Positions 26,627-35,558 of a stretch of DNA of 42,228 nt are shown piece after piece. Numbering within the stretch: the first letter of the stretch is position 1; the number at the start of each line of letters is the position of its first letter. Origin of the DNA: Fuscovulum blasticum DSM 2131. Lineage in GTDB: Bacteria; Pseudomonadota; Alphaproteobacteria; Rhodobacterales; Rhodobacteraceae. The notes below the pieces were generated by a model, which saw nothing but the letters and a program-made list of their open reading frames with translations, was not told where the DNA came from and made no database searches. Where the stretch lies: the NCBI RefSeq assembly GCF_003034965.1, contig NZ_PZKE01000019.1:1-42228 (forward strand). The letters run 5' to 3'. Both the position numbers and the translations under genes were made by a program.

Positions 26627-26803
26627 ATGCGGTTAATTGACCCGAAAGACCCTTTCTTTGCAAAGACTTGGGTCCGCTGGGCCACGGTGCTGGCGCCGGC
26701 GGCCTGGGGTGTGGCGGAACTGGCCCTCGGCAACCCCGGCTGGGCGGCGGTCTTTCTGGTGGCGGGGGCCTATGCGGGCTGGGTGCTGATCCTTAACAGG
26801 TGA
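26627..26803 (+). CDS. Small two-helix membrane protein of unknown function
   Basis: This 58-aa protein begins MRLIDPKDPFFAKTWVRW, followed by two hydrophobic stretches (ATVLAPAAWGVAEL and AAVFLVAGAYAGWVLI). Proteins of this appearance are common in Rhodobacteraceae but have no assigned function. It starts 49 bp from the divergent ABM gene and its end overlaps the convergent lipoprotein gene by 11 bp. The ATG at 26627 is chosen over an upstream in-frame ATG that would lie inside the ABM gene. Confidence 0.75.
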   Translation: MRLIDPKDPFFAKTWVRWATVLAPAAWGVAELALGNPGWAAVFLVAGAYAGWVLILNR

Positions 26804-27080
26804 CCAGTCCACGCATTTCGCCACTGTCCCCCTGAAGCGAGGTTTCGCGCAGCCGGCACCCCGTAACCTGCGGAATCAGCTCGATCATATCGGCGCGGAT
26901 CTGTTGATGCTCCCCCCGGCGAGCATATCCAAGCCGGATGATTTCCACCATGCTGCCCTTCTGGAACACCACATAGTGCCGGCCGTTGCGGGTTACCTCG
27001 GTCTGTTCCGCCCCCCACATCTGGGGCGCAGGCTGGGCACCACAGGCGGCCAGGAAAATCAGGGGAAGAAGGCGCTTCAT
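26793..27080 (-). CDS. Small putative lipoprotein
   Basis: This 95-aa protein has an N-terminal signal MKRLLPLIFLAACG with a lipobox (LAAC), so Cys13 would be lipidated and the protein anchored in the outer or inner membrane. The remaining part (VTRNGRHYVVFQKGSMVEII, GCRLRETSLQGDSGEMRG) contains two more cysteines that could pair. No known function. The 3' end overlaps the convergent 58-aa gene. Confidence 0.8.
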   Translation of the reverse strand: MKRLLPLIFLAACGAQPAPQMWGAEQTEVTRNGRHYVVFQKGSMVEIIRLGYARRGEHQQIRADMIELIPQVTGCRLRETSLQGDSGEMRGLVTC

Positions 27081-27138
27081 CCCGCCAGTCTGCCGCAGTA
27101 CGGTTAACAGCCGGTTAATGCGGCCCGGGGGACTCGGC

Positions 27139-28233
27139 TCAGCGTCCGCTGTCGCGGGCGCGGATTTCGGTCAGCAAGGTCGGCGGTGGCGGCGGCAGGT
27201 CGCCGGCATCCATGGCCTTCATATGCGCCACCCGCCAGGCCCGGCTGATCGGCTCGGACGATTTTTTCAGCAGCGGGTAGCCTGTCAGGTGCACCATGGC
27301 ATAGGGAAAGCTGGAATAGGCCATGCGCTTTTGCAGCACCCGGCTCACATGATCCAGCGCCGCAGTCTGCCAGCCCGGCCGGCGCCATGACAGCAGCCGG
27401 TCCCGCTCGGCGGCAAGCTTGGGGTCGATATAGGCGCCGTAATGCAGCGTCCGCTCAAGGAAATCGGTGTCCTGATCCGCGATCCGTTCCACCAGCGCCG
27501 ATGTGTCGTAAACCCCGGCCACGCGCAGACCCGCGGCCCGCATCGCCGCGCTGAACCCCCGCTCGCCCCGGCGGATGACGTGATACTTGTTCGAGGTAAG
27601 CTGCAGGCTTTTCCAGAAGGTCGAAAAGGCCGGATGTTCCAGCGCCGGGCGCCGCAGCCGGTAAAGATAGCTTTCCAGAAACCGCTCTTCGCCCCGCTCT
27701 CGCAGGATCGTCCCGGCAATCTCGGCGGGTTCCAAGGCCAGCCGTGTCAGGATGTCGGTTTCGGGCAGTACGGGCAGCCAGATGCTGTCGTTCAGGATCA
27801 GCAGTTCCTCGGGCTCAACACCCCATTGCGCAAGGCAGGTCAGCCCGTCGCGATAACCACCGAAGTCATAGCCGAAGTTTGGCCGTTCCACCGCGCGCCA
27901 GACGACCGCGGCCAGCGGCTCGCGATCTTCCTCGGCGATCTGCGCGTTCGACACCACCAGCGGCGCATAGCCGGCCTCGGCCAGCCAGCGGCAGGTCCGG
28001 AGCGTGGACTGCTGAATCCCCGACGGCTGGAAGATCAGGAGCAGCGCAATCTTGTCGGCCCGGGGCATCGCGCCCTGCAACAGCGGAAGCCCGTCCTCCA
28101 CCAGACTGTCCAGCCTGCGCTGCACCACGGGGTCGGTCAACTGATTGCCGATCCCCTTCGTCTGTTGCCATAGCCGCTCCAATTCGCGGCGCACTTTCCA
28201 ACCAGTAACCACAACCAACTCCGTCCAAAGCAC
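27139..28233 (-). CDS. RgpF-family rhamnan synthesis protein
   Basis: The protein is about 364 aa from the GTG at 28233. Motifs RPNFGYDFGGYRDGL and ELLILNDSIWLPV are characteristic of the RgpF family, which takes part in making rhamnose-rich polysaccharides. It follows rfbCBDA on the same strand, so dTDP-rhamnose made by those enzymes is the likely donor used by this pathway. The start is uncertain: the first in-frame ATG (28380) would overlap rfbA by 118 bp, and TTG 28254 is another option. None of these has a convincing ribosome site. Confidence 0.85.
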   Translation of the reverse strand: MLWTELVVVTGWKVRRELERLWQQTKGIGNQLTDPVVQRRLDSLVEDGLPLLQGAMPRADKIALLLIFQPSGIQQSTLRTCRWLAEAGYAPLVVSNAQIAEEDREPLAAVVWRAVERPNFGYDFGGYRDGLTCLAQWGVEPEELLILNDSIWLPVLPETDILTRLALEPAEIAGTILRERGEERFLESYLYRLRRPALEHPAFSTFWKSLQLTSNKYHVIRRGERGFSAAMRAAGLRVAGVYDTSALVERIADQDTDFLERTLHYGAYIDPKLAAERDRLLSWRRPGWQTAALDHVSRVLQKRMAYSSFPYAMVHLTGYPLLKKSSEPISRAWRVAHMKAMDAGDLPPPPPTLLTEIRARDSGR

Positions 28234-28262
28234 ACGTCGAGACAGCCGGCGCAACCGAAACC

Positions 28263-29138
28263 CTAGCCCGCGATATCGTTCAGATAACGCCCGTATTTGT
28301 TCTTCGCGAACAGCTTTGCGCGCTCGCGCAGCGTCTCGCGGCTGATCCATCCCTTGCGGAAGGCAATCTCGTCCGGGCACCCCACCTGCAGGCCCTGGCG
28401 TTCTTCCAGGGTGCGCACGAAGTTGCCGGCGTCCAGCAGGCTGCCGTGGGTGCCGGTGTCCAGCCAGGCGAATCCGCGCCCCAGCAGTTCAACGTTCAGG
28501 CTGCCTTCGGCGCGGTAGATTTCCAGCAGATCGGCAATCTCCAGCTCGCCCCGGGCCGAGGGTTTGACCCGCCGCGCCAGTTCGGGGGCGCGACCGTCCA
28601 GATAGTAAAGCCCGGTCACCGCATAGTTCGACGGCGGTTTCGCCGGCTTTTCGATGATGGCACGGACGCGGCCCGCCTCATCGAAATCAACCACGCCATA
28701 GCGCTCGGGGTCGGCAACGCGATAGCCGAAGACGGTACCGCCCTCTGGCCGGGCATCGGCTGCTCCCAGCAGTTCGGGAAGGCCATGACCGAAAAAGATG
28801 TTGTCGCCCAGCACCAGCGCGCTGGGGGCGCCGGCCAGAAAATCCTCGGCCAGAAGATAGGCCTGCGCCAGCCCGTCCGGGCTGGGCTGCACGATCCATT
28901 CAAACCGCATTCCATAGGTGCTGCCATCGCCCAGCAGACGCTGGAACTGTGGCTGGTCCTCGGGCGTGGTGATGATCGCCACCTCGCGCATACCGCCCAG
29001 CATCAGGGCGCTCAGCGGGTAATAGATCATCGGCTTGTCATGCACCGGCAGCAGTTGCTTCGACACGCCCAGCGTGATGGGCCAAAGCCGGGTGCCGGAC
29101 CCCCCGGCCAGAATGATGCCCTTTCTGGCAAGCGTCAT
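28263..29138 (-). CDS. rfbA: Glucose-1-phosphate thymidylyltransferase RfbA
   Basis: This 291-aa enzyme makes dTDP-glucose from glucose-1-phosphate and dTTP, the first step to dTDP-L-rhamnose. The N-terminal nucleotide loop is GGSGTRLWPITLGVSKQLLP, followed by LVLGDNIFFGHG (metal-binding Asp) and the sugar-binding EKPAKPPSNYAVTGLYY. The length is typical. Its start overlaps the rfbD stop by four bases, showing translational coupling in the order rfbC-B-D-A. Confidence 0.97.
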   Translation of the reverse strand: MTLARKGIILAGGSGTRLWPITLGVSKQLLPVHDKPMIYYPLSALMLGGMREVAIITTPEDQPQFQRLLGDGSTYGMRFEWIVQPSPDGLAQAYLLAEDFLAGAPSALVLGDNIFFGHGLPELLGAADARPEGGTVFGYRVADPERYGVVDFDEAGRVRAIIEKPAKPPSNYAVTGLYYLDGRAPELARRVKPSARGELEIADLLEIYRAEGSLNVELLGRGFAWLDTGTHGSLLDAGNFVRTLEERQGLQVGCPDEIAFRKGWISRETLRERAKLFAKNKYGRYLNDIAG

Positions 29139-29989
29139 GCGACAAGCTCCTTCACGATACGATCAAGGCCTTCGCGCCAGTCGGGGCGCGTTACCCCGAA
29201 GGCGGCGGCAAAGGCCGAACAGTCCAGCCGCGAATTGGCCGGGCGGCGGGCCGGGGTGGGGTAGTCGGCGGTGGTGATGTCTTCCACCTGCGCGGGCAGG
29301 CCGGCCGTGGCCATGATGGCGCGGGCAAATTCTGCCCAGCTTACATCCGGCGCACCCGAGAAATGATGCGTGCCGCCGGGGGCGCCCTGCACCATGGCCC
29401 GCGCGGCAGTGATCAGCGCGGTGGCAATATCAGCGGCGGGCGTCGGCCCCCCCACCTGATCGGCCACCACGCGCAGGACCGGGCGGTCCTGCCCCAGCCG
29501 CAGCATCGTTTTCACAAAGTTGCTGCCATGGGCCGAAACAACCCAACTGGTCCGCAAAATCAGATGCGCGCCGCCGGCGGCCCGCACGCCCTGTTCGCCG
29601 GCCAGCTTGGTGCGGCCATAGGCGCCCAGCGGGCCGGTCTTGTCATCCGGGCGGAAGGCACGGGTGCCGACCCCGTCAAAGACGTAATCGGTCGAGATGT
29701 GCAGGAAGGGAATTCCGCGCCGCGCGGCAGCTTCGGCCATGGCCGCAGGCGCGGCGGCATTCACCAGATGCGCGGCGGCTTCCTCGGTCTCGGCCTTGTC
29801 CACTGCCGTCCAGGCGGCGGCATTGATCACGGCGTCGGCCTCGCCCCCCGCAACGGCCTGTGCCGCCGCCGCAGGGTTGGCAAGGTCAAGCTCGTCCCGG
29901 CCCAGGAAACGGGCCGTCACATCGGTAGGCAGGGCACGCGCCAGTTCCTGCGCGACCTGTCCGGTTTTCCCGATGACAAGCAGCTTCAT
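29135..29989 (-). CDS. rfbD: dTDP-4-dehydrorhamnose reductase RfbD
   Basis: This 284-aa short-chain dehydrogenase performs the last step to dTDP-L-rhamnose using NAD(P)H. The Rossmann motif is GKTGQVAQEL at the N-terminus, and the catalytic Tyr-Lys pair is in AYGRTKLAGE, with HISTDYVFDG before it. The ATG at 29989 lies 25 bp after the rfbB stop; the longer frame upstream reads through rfbB and is rejected. Confidence 0.96.
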   Translation of the reverse strand: MKLLVIGKTGQVAQELARALPTDVTARFLGRDELDLANPAAAAQAVAGGEADAVINAAAWTAVDKAETEEAAAHLVNAAAPAAMAEAAARRGIPFLHISTDYVFDGVGTRAFRPDDKTGPLGAYGRTKLAGEQGVRAAGGAHLILRTSWVVSAHGSNFVKTMLRLGQDRPVLRVVADQVGGPTPAADIATALITAARAMVQGAPGGTHHFSGAPDVSWAEFARAIMATAGLPAQVEDITTADYPTPARRPANSRLDCSAFAAAFGVTRPDWREGLDRIVKELVA

Positions 29990-30014
29990 CGCGCGGCCTC
30001 CTGCGGTCCGGCGC

Positions 30015-31058
30015 TCATGCCCGCGTTCCCAGCCGTTGCCCCACGCCCTGCCGTTCCAGCAGCGGGCGCCACCAGGCTTCGTTGTCCAGATACCAGCGCA
30101 CCGTGCGGCGCAGCCCTTCCTCAACCGTCACGCTGGGCCGCCAGCCCAGTTCCGTGCGGATGCGGGCCGGGTCGATGGCATAGCGCGCGTCATGCCCCGG
30201 CCGGTCGGTCACAAAGGTGATCTGCTCGGCATAGCTGCCCTTGGCCCGGGGCTGCATCTCATCCAGCAGGGCGCAGATCGTGCGCACCAGGTCGATGTTG
30301 CGCCGCTCGTTCTCGCCGCCGATGTTGTAGCTGCGCCCGACCGCCCCCTTCTGCACCACCAGAAGCAGCGCATCGGCGTGGTCTTCCACATACAGCCAGT
30401 CGCGCACATTCTCGCCCGTGCCGTAAACCGGAATCGGCCGGCCATGCAGCGCGTTCAGGATCGTGACCGGGATCAGTTTCTCGGGGAAGTGATAGGGGCC
30501 ATAATTGTTGGAGCAGTTGGTCAGCACCACCGGCAGGCCATAGGTCTCGGCCCAGGCGCGGACCAGATGGTCGCTGGCCGCCTTTGACGCCGAATAGGGG
30601 CTGCGCGGATCATAGGGCGTGTCCTCGGTGAACTGCCCTTCGGCGCCCAGGCTGCCGAACACCTCGTCGGTCGAGATGTGGTGAAAGCGGAAGCCGGACG
30701 GGCGGCCCTGCCGCATCCAGTGGGCGCGGGCGGCTTCCAGCATGTTGAAGGTGCCGGTGATGTTGGTTTCCACGAAATCCGCCGGCCCGTCGATCGAACG
30801 GTCGACATGGCTTTCCGCCGCCAGATGCATCACCGCATCGGGGTTATGCGTGGCAAAGACCCGCTCCAGCGCGGCGCGGTCGCGGATGTCGGCCTGTTCG
30901 AAGCTGTACAGGTTCGATCCCGACACAGGCGCGACATTCGCCTCGCAGGCGGCATAGGTCATCGCGTCAAGGTTCACCACCTCATGTCCGCGCGCCACGG
31001 CCAGCCGCACCACGGCGCTGCCGATGAACCCCATTCCGCCGGTAACCAGCAACTTCAT
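30015..31058 (-). CDS. rfbB: dTDP-glucose 4,6-dehydratase RfbB
   Basis: This 347-aa SDR enzyme converts dTDP-glucose to the 4-keto-6-deoxy sugar. It shows GGMGFIGS for NAD binding, [12 protein letters not shown] carrying the Asp-Glu pair of the active site, and [10 protein letters not shown] with the Tyr-Lys pair. The ATG at 31058 overlaps the last base of the rfbC TGA, so the two genes are coupled. A start five codons upstream is possible but less well placed. Confidence 0.97.
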   Translation of the reverse strand: MKLLVTGGMGFIGSAVVRLAVARGHEVVNLDAMTYAACEANVAPVSGSNLYSFEQADIRDRAALERVFATHNPDAVMHLAAESHVDRSIDGPADFVETNITGTFNMLEAARAHWMRQGRPSGFRFHHISTDEVFGSLGAEGQFTEDTPYDPRSPYSASKAASDHLVRAWAETYGLPVVLTNCSNNYGPYHFPEKLIPVTILNALHGRPIPVYGTGENVRDWLYVEDHADALLLVVQKGAVGRSYNIGGENERRNIDLVRTICALLDEMQPRAKGSYAEQITFVTDRPGHDARYAIDPARIRTELGWRPSVTVEEGLRRTVRWYLDNEAWWRPLLERQGVGQRLGTRA

Positions 31059-31618
31059 CACTTGTTCTCCCACTGGAAGGGGCGCGGCGCATCGGCCAGC
31101 AGCGGCGCGGCGGCATCCTTGGCCGACAGCACCGGCGGCGCGGTCAGGCCCCAGTCGATTCCGATCTGCGGATCGTCCCAGCGGACGGCCCCGTCACAAT
31201 CGGGCGCATAGAAATCGGTGCATTTGTACTGCACCTCGGTGTCGTCGGTCAGCGTCACGAAGCCGTGCAGAAACCCCTTGGGCACCAGCAACTGCTGGCC
31301 ATTCGCGGCGCTCAGTTCCACCGCAACCCATTTGGCAAAGGTCGGCGATCCGGCGCGGAAATCCACCGCCACATCCAGAATCGCCCCGCGAGAGCAGCGC
31401 ACCAACTTGTCCTGCGCATGGGGCGGCGCCTGATAATGCAACCCGCGCAGCGTGCCCTTGGCGGCGCTGAAGCTGTGGTTGTCCTGCACCCAGTTCAGAT
31501 GCCCCAACCCCGCCTCGGCCATCCGCGCCGCGCTGAACGTCTCGCAGAACCAACCCCGCTCATCGCCAAACCGGCGCGGCGTCAGAACCACCACATCAGC
31601 AAGGCCGTCCGAAATCAT
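31058..31618 (-). CDS. rfbC: dTDP-4-dehydrorhamnose 3,5-epimerase RfbC
   Basis: This 186-aa cupin enzyme shows [29 protein letters not shown] (catalytic His) and [11 protein letters not shown], all hallmark RfbC motifs. It epimerises the keto-sugar at C3 and C5. The ATG at 31618 follows GGGCGG; the upstream in-frame extension (to 31762) looks non-coding. It is the first gene of the rhamnose operon; its promoter should lie in the AT-richer stretch 31740-31790, though no clear boxes were found. Confidence 0.96.
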   Translation of the reverse strand: MISDGLADVVVLTPRRFGDERGWFCETFSAARMAEAGLGHLNWVQDNHSFSAAKGTLRGLHYQAPPHAQDKLVRCSRGAILDVAVDFRAGSPTFAKWVAVELSAANGQQLLVPKGFLHGFVTLTDDTEVQYKCTDFYAPDCDGAVRWDDPQIGIDWGLTAPPVLSAKDAAAPLLADAPRPFQWENK

Positions 31619-31838
31619 ATTACCGCCCACAGGGCCTCCAGTCAGACCAACACGTTTCGCCAGTCCGTAAGTCCGCTTCCCACAACCGTCAATGCCGACC
31701 ACAGTTCCGTTGCGGCACGCGGGGCCGGCAGGGCGGAAAATCGGCGGATTCAAGCTAAACACACGAAAATACCAAGAAATCCTGAACGCCGATTCCCGCC
31801 TGCCGGCAACACAGGATAGTCACCGTCGCGGCACCCGT

Positions 31839-33629
31839 TCAGGGGGAATTTTCGCCGCCCGCGAACTGCTGATCATAAAGCGCCCGGAACTTGCCGCCGG
31901 CCTGCAGCAGATCATGCAGGGTGCCGGCCTCCGCGACCTGGCCGCCTTCGATATAGCAGATGCGGTCCGCGCGCATCACGGTTGACAGGCGGTGCGCAAC
32001 CACGATGGTGGTCACCCCTTGCGTGATGCGATCCAGCGCGTCGCGCACCAGAACCTCGGAATGGCTGTCCAGCGCGCTGGTCGCTTCATCCAGCAGCAGA
32101 ATGGGCGCCTTGCGCAGAACCGCCCGCGCGATGGCAAGGCGCTGCCGCTGCCCGCCGGACAGGAAGGTGCCGTTCTCGCCGATCTGGGTCTGGTAGCCCT
32201 GCGGGAAACTTCTGATGAATTCGTCGGCATGTGCGACCCGCGCCGCCTCGATGATTTCCTCATCGCTGGCCTGGGGGCGCACCATGCGCAGGTTGTCCAT
32301 CACGCTGGCCGAGAACAGGAACGTGTCCTGCCCGACATAGGAAATCTTGCGCCGCAGCGAGGCAAAGGTCACCTGCCGGATGTCGGTTCCATCCACCAGA
32401 ACCCGGCCGCTGTCGGCGTCATACATCCGCAGCATCAGGTTCAGCAGGGTTGACTTGCCACCCCCGGACGGACCCACCAGCGCGGTGGTCGTGCCTTCCG
32501 CGAAATCCAGCGTGATGCCGTCGATCACCGGCCGGTCCGGCGCATAGGAAAAGCGCACATCCTCAAGCCGCAGCCCCGAAGGCCCGTCGGTCAGATCAAC
32601 CGCGTCCGGCGCTTCTGTCAGGCTGCGCGGCTGGTCCAGCAGGGCGTACATCATCCGCACGCCCATCATGCCGCCTTCGATCGTCACCCGCATCCGCGAC
32701 AACCGCTTCGCCGGCTCATAGGCCATCAGGAACGCGGTCACGAAAGACATCAACTGCCCGGCGGTGCCCGCGGCCTGCCCAAAGACCTGCACCGCGCTGA
32801 GGATGACAATGGCGGCAATCGCCAGCCCGGTGATCGTGTCCATCAGGGGCGAGGTGGCCGCTTCCAGCCGGACCATCTTGTTCGCCCGCTTCTCGACCTG
32901 ACGCACGGCGGATTCCATCCGCTGCGCCATCTGGCTTTCAAGGGCAAAGGCCTTCACCACGCGGGCGCCGGTCGAGGTTTCCTGAACAACCTTGATGATC
33001 TCGGTCAGGCCGGCCATTTCCTGCGCCATGACATGACGCACCTTCCGCAGGATGAGCTGCACCCCGAAAACAGCCGCCGGCCCGACAACCAGGCACACAG
33101 CCGAAAGCAGCGGCTGCTGGTAGATCATCACCGCGACCAGCCCGATCAGCGTCAGCATGTCGCGCACGAAGCCGGTGACGATCACGTCAATCACCGAACG
33201 GGCCATCTGCGCGCTTTGGGTCACGCGCAGCAGAACGTCGGAGGATTCGGTGTTGTTGAAAAAGGCAACGCCCTGGTCCAGCAGCTTGCGGTAAAGCTGA
33301 ATCTGCTTCTGCGCCACGATGCGGTTTCCCGCCCGCGCCATCAGCACGGCCTGCGCAAAGGACGCGATGCCCTTCAGGAAGAAGATCAGCGCCACCCCGG
33401 CCGCCACAAGGTAAACGCGTGATCGGTCCGGCGCCGTCATCGAATCGACGATCTCGCCCATGATCCAGGCCGAGGCGGCGGTGGTGCCCGCCACGAAGAC
33501 CATCGCGATGATGGCTGCGAAGTAATGCGCCTTATGCTCGGGAAAGCTTTCGACCAGAAGCCGGACAAGCAGGCTGTCGGCGGTCTTTCTCTCCAGCCAG
33601 CCGGCCAGGCCGGACTTTTCCTTCGGCAT
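31839..33629 (-). CDS. MsbA-like ABC exporter (fused membrane and ATPase domains)
   Basis: This 596-aa protein has about six membrane helices in the first 340 residues. The nucleotide-binding domain follows, with Walker A GPSGGGKST, a Q-loop (YVGQDTFLF), signature LSGGQRQRLAIARA and Walker B ILLLDEATSALD. It is the half-transporter type that dimerises to export lipids, LPS precursors or glycans. Its position upstream of rfbCBDA-rgpF suggests export of a surface glycan or lipid-linked intermediate, but the substrate is not readable. The ATG at 33629 is chosen; the very long upstream frame is an antisense shadow of the oxygenase gene. Confidence 0.92.
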   Translation of the reverse strand: MPKEKSGLAGWLERKTADSLLVRLLVESFPEHKAHYFAAIIAMVFVAGTTAASAWIMGEIVDSMTAPDRSRVYLVAAGVALIFFLKGIASFAQAVLMARAGNRIVAQKQIQLYRKLLDQGVAFFNNTESSDVLLRVTQSAQMARSVIDVIVTGFVRDMLTLIGLVAVMIYQQPLLSAVCLVVGPAAVFGVQLILRKVRHVMAQEMAGLTEIIKVVQETSTGARVVKAFALESQMAQRMESAVRQVEKRANKMVRLEAATSPLMDTITGLAIAAIVILSAVQVFGQAAGTAGQLMSFVTAFLMAYEPAKRLSRMRVTIEGGMMGVRMMYALLDQPRSLTEAPDAVDLTDGPSGLRLEDVRFSYAPDRPVIDGITLDFAEGTTTALVGPSGGGKSTLLNLMLRMYDADSGRVLVDGTDIRQVTFASLRRKISYVGQDTFLFSASVMDNLRMVRPQASDEEIIEAARVAHADEFIRSFPQGYQTQIGENGTFLSGGQRQRLAIARAVLRKAPILLLDEATSALDSHSEVLVRDALDRITQGVTTIVVAHRLSTVMRADRICYIEGGQVAEAGTLHDLLQAGGKFRALYDQQFAGGENSP

Positions 33630-33878
33630 CGGGGGTATTCTCACTTGGTTCTTACAGGGCCACACGATTACAGGCGCGCTGATAGCAGAGCGAGCGGGTG
33701 GCGTCACGGCCATGACGAAGGCACCCGGCCGGAACCGGCGGCAAACGGCAAGGAACCGCAGATCGCCGATGAGCCGGCTGGCGGCAGGACCATCCGCAGA
33801 AAAAACGTCAGGTCTGCGGGATGAAGATGAACAGGGGCTCCGTATGCAGCGCAACTGCATCACAGGTAAGGCGCGCGT

Positions 33879-35012
33879 ATGTCCAGCACCACCCCCACCC
33901 GGACGGAAATTCCCCTGCCCGGCGAACCGGCCCACCCTTTCACCCAGCGCACCCCGGCCAATCCGCAGTTCAACTTCGATACCGCGGCCGGCCGCTATCT
34001 GGCGCTGTGCTTCCTGGGTTCGGCGGCCGATGCGCAATCCCGCGCGGCGGTCGGGGCGGTTCTGGCGCGGCCCGATCTGTTCAACGATGTGACCGCGGCC
34101 TGCTTTCTGGTCAGCAACGACCCGGCCGACGAAACCGAAAACCGGCTTGCCAACCAGCTTCCCGGTTTCCGCGTGTTCTGGGATTTCGATCTTTCGGTCG
34201 CCCGGCTTTACGGCGCGGCGGCCCCGGACACCCGGTCCCCCGCCCTGCCCGCAACCCGATTCTGGCTGCTGCTCGACCCGACCATGCGGATCATCGCCAC
34301 GGTCCCGTTCCGCGAAGATGGCAGCGATGCGGCCGCCTTCATCCGGCTGGTTGAAACCCTGCCCCCGCCGGCCCGCTTTGCCGGGATCGAACTGCAGGCG
34401 CCCGTCCTTTACCTGCCGAATGTCTTTGAACCGGAATTGTGCCGCCACCTGATCGGGCTTTACGAAACCAACGGCGGCCACGAAAGCGGCTTCATGCGCG
34501 ATGTCGGCGGCCGCACCGTCGGCATAAGCGATGCCAGGCACAAACGCCGCAAGGACTATGACATCCACGACATGAACCTCATCGCCGGGCTCCGGTCGCG
34601 CATTGCGCAGCGCGTGGTGCCGGAAATTGCCAAGGTCCATCAGTTCAAGGTCACCCGGATGGAGCGTTACATCGTGTCCTGCTACGCCGCCAAGGATGGC
34701 GGGCATTTCGCGGCGCATCGCGACAATACCAGCGCCGGCACCGCCCACCGGCGCTTTGCGGTCTCGATCAACCTGAACGACGATTTCGACGGCGGAGAGG
34801 TCAGCTTCCCCGAATACGGGCCGCGCAGCTTCAAGGCGCCGCCCGGCGGGGCCGTGGTCTTTTCCTGCTCGCTTCTGCACAAGGTTGGCAAGGTGACACG
34901 CGGCCGCCGCTTCGCCTTTCTACCGTTCCTCTATGACGAGGCTGCCGCACAGCTTCGCCAAAGGAATGCCGCCCTGGTCGGAGAGAAGGGATCGCGCTAC
35001 CGTGCGGGGTGA
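33879..35012 (+). CDS. Thioredoxin-fold/prolyl-4-hydroxylase-like 2OG-Fe(II) oxygenase
   Basis: In this 377-aa protein the N-terminal part (about 15-165) looks like a peroxiredoxin/thioredoxin fold (RYLALCFLGSAADAQSRAAV) but lacks the peroxidatic Cys motif. The C-terminal part is a P4H-type dioxygenase with H280-x-D282 (AAHRDN), distal H334 (LLHKVGKV) and R343 for 2-oxoglutarate. It is therefore likely an iron-dependent hydroxylase of a peptide or small molecule. The sigma factor gene starts 16 bp after its stop, so they probably form one operon. Divergent from the ABC exporter across 249 bp. Confidence 0.85.
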   Translation: MSSTTPTRTEIPLPGEPAHPFTQRTPANPQFNFDTAAGRYLALCFLGSAADAQSRAAVGAVLARPDLFNDVTAACFLVSNDPADETENRLANQLPGFRVFWDFDLSVARLYGAAAPDTRSPALPATRFWLLLDPTMRIIATVPFREDGSDAAAFIRLVETLPPPARFAGIELQAPVLYLPNVFEPELCRHLIGLYETNGGHESGFMRDVGGRTVGISDARHKRRKDYDIHDMNLIAGLRSRIAQRVVPEIAKVHQFKVTRMERYIVSCYAAKDGGHFAAHRDNTSAGTAHRRFAVSINLNDDFDGGEVSFPEYGPRSFKAPPGGAVVFSCSLLHKVGKVTRGRRFAFLPFLYDEAAAQLRQRNAALVGEKGSRYRAG

Positions 35013-35027
35013 AACGGAAGATGCCAC

Positions 35028-35558
35028 ATGACCCGGCTTGACATCGAACCCTGCCTTGGCGCGCTGCGCCGCTATGCGCGGGTTCTGACGCGGGCCGGTC
35101 AGGAGGCCGACGATCTGGTGCAGGGCGCGCTTCTGCGCGCCTATGAGCGACGGGCCACCTTCCGCGAAGGCGCCGATCTGCGTGTCTGGCTGATGACCAT
35201 CCTGCACAACCATTTCATCGACACGCTGCGCGCCCGGAAATCCGCGCTGGCCCGCGAACAGGCCTGGGCGGAAACCACGCCCGGCTTCGTTCTGCCCGAG
35301 GGCGAGCACGCGGCGCGGCTGGCCCAGTTGCGCCGCGCCTTTCTTGCGCTGCCCGCAGACCAGCGCGAGGCCCTGCACCTCATGGCCGTCGAAGGATTGA
35401 GCGTGGCCGAGGTCGCGGCCGTTCTGGCAATTCCGGCCGGAACCGTCATGTCGCGTGTCGCCCGGGCGCGCGCGGCCCTGCGCGATTTTGAAAACGGCCC
35501 CACCGAAAAACCCGAACCCACCCGCCTCAGGCTTGTGCGAGGACGCGATGACACCTGA
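35028..35558 (+). CDS. ECF-type RNA polymerase sigma factor
   Basis: This 176-aa protein has region 2 from about residue 10 to 70 (RRYARVLTRAGQEADDLVQG, RVWLMTILHNHFIDTLRARK) and region 4 from about 103 to 155 (LPADQREALHLMAVEGLSVA, GTVMSRVARARAAL). It lacks regions 1 and 3, as expected for ECF sigmas. It overlaps the next gene by 11 bp, which is the usual arrangement with a cognate anti-sigma factor, and lies just after the oxygenase. Confidence 0.95.
   Translation: MTRLDIEPCLGALRRYARVLTRAGQEADDLVQGALLRAYERRATFREGADLRVWLMTILHNHFIDTLRARKSALAREQAWAETTPGFVLPEGEHAARLAQLRRAFLALPADQREALHLMAVEGLSVAEVAAVLAIPAGTVMSRVARARAALRDFENGPTEKPEPTRLRLVRGRDDT

Noticed and set aside
31839-34880. 1013-aa minus-strand frame suggesting a larger ABC protein
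   Set aside because: The first 417 codons are antisense to the oxygenase; the ABC exporter starts at 33629.
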